Of a stretch of 6,502 nucleotides of DNA, positions 6,300 to 6,502 are shown in pieces. This stretch comes from Planctomycetota bacterium (lineage in GTDB: Bacteria; Planctomycetota; Phycisphaerae; WQYP01), in NCBI GenBank assembly GCA_021816165.1, contig JAKAYZ010000139.1, positions 1 through 6,502 on the forward strand, in the 5' to 3' direction. The translations under genes were made by a program, and so were the position numbers. The notes beneath the pieces were generated by a model. It worked only from the letters and a program-made list of their open reading frames with translations. It was not told where the DNA came from and did no database searches. How positions within the stretch are numbered: the first letter of the stretch is position 1; every line of letters starts with the position of its first letter.

Positions 6300-6502
6300 C
6301 GTGCTTCCTCCGCCACGGCCCGCCGGGATATTGAGTCCAGGGGAGGTAAAACGCCCGGGCCCCCTCCCACAAGCTGGACTTCCGCAATTTCGCGGTAATG
6401 CCCCTGCTGCCGCAGCAGTTCATCATGCGTGCCGGCCTGCGTGATTTCTCCCTGCTCCAGCACCAGCACCAGATCAGCCGCTTTAACCGTACTTAAGCGA
6501 TG
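6296..6502 (-). CDS. C-terminal fragment of a second ABC exporter half-transporter, cut by the right edge
   Basis: Sixty-eight residues and a stop are visible. The fragment opens with [20 protein letters not shown], the switch-histidine (H-loop) segment of an ABC ATPase, followed by [10 protein letters not shown] and a final helix, the usual end of an exporter ATPase domain. A tail of about 25 residues with a Gly/Pro stretch (GGGPG) follows. The TGA at 6296-6298 overlaps the next ATG by ATGA. The Walker A, Walker B and signature motifs lie outside the window, so it cannot be said whether this half is catalytically complete or degenerate. The order, two half-transporters in one operon, is typical of heterodimeric exporters of the BmrCD or TM287/288 kind. 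Confidence 0.92.
   Translation of the reverse strand, partial: HRLSTVKAADLVLVLEQGEITQAGTHDELLRQQGHYREIAEVQLVGGGPGVLPPLDSISRRAVAEEAR

Overview
The window looks like chromosomal DNA from a member of the Planctomycetota, possibly near the Phycisphaerae. The best clue is the 300-residue UVR-motif protein at 3112-4014. From memory, its N-terminal region (W-x-F-E-P-G-Q-V-N-V-R, then R-L-D-L-G-L-L-Q-M-E-V-x-G-R-P-D-G) is typical of planctomycete proteins. A secreted alanine-rich protein with HEAT-like repeats and weak or absent Shine-Dalgarno sites on some genes fit this. No rRNA marker is present, so the assignment is inference.

Layout, left to right. Positions 1-90 (minus) hold the first 30 codons of an unrecognised gene that leaves the window. 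Positions 91-459 are a divergent intergenic region. Its left half contains four consecutive hairpin-forming segments (158-283), which may be a structured RNA. Its right half contains a promoter (-10 TATACT) and a perfect operator-like dyad. These lead into a 38-residue, extremely basic protein (460-576, plus) that is not recognised. This small gene overlaps tail to tail by 20 bases with aroA (557-1885, minus; EPSP synthase of the shikimate pathway). aroA lies 33 bases downstream of an exported HEAT-like protein (1919-2971, minus), which has its own good promoter at 3071-3099. Next comes the UVR-motif protein (3112-4014, minus), with a very strong Shine-Dalgarno and a consensus TATAAT. Positions 4015-4301 are intergenic and hold that promoter, an 8-bp inverted repeat, and a probable terminator for the genes to the right. 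Finally, two ABC exporter half-transporters (4302-6299 and 6296-6502, minus, the latter cut by the window edge) overlap by ATGA and probably form a heterodimeric exporter.

The minus-strand genes form three probable transcription units: the ABC exporter pair; the UVR-motif gene; and the exported protein with aroA. The small basic gene is the only clear plus-strand gene. No mobile element, tRNA, rRNA or CRISPR array was seen. The content is mostly housekeeping. The least explained parts are the 38-residue basic protein with its control region, and the hairpin-dense segment upstream of it.
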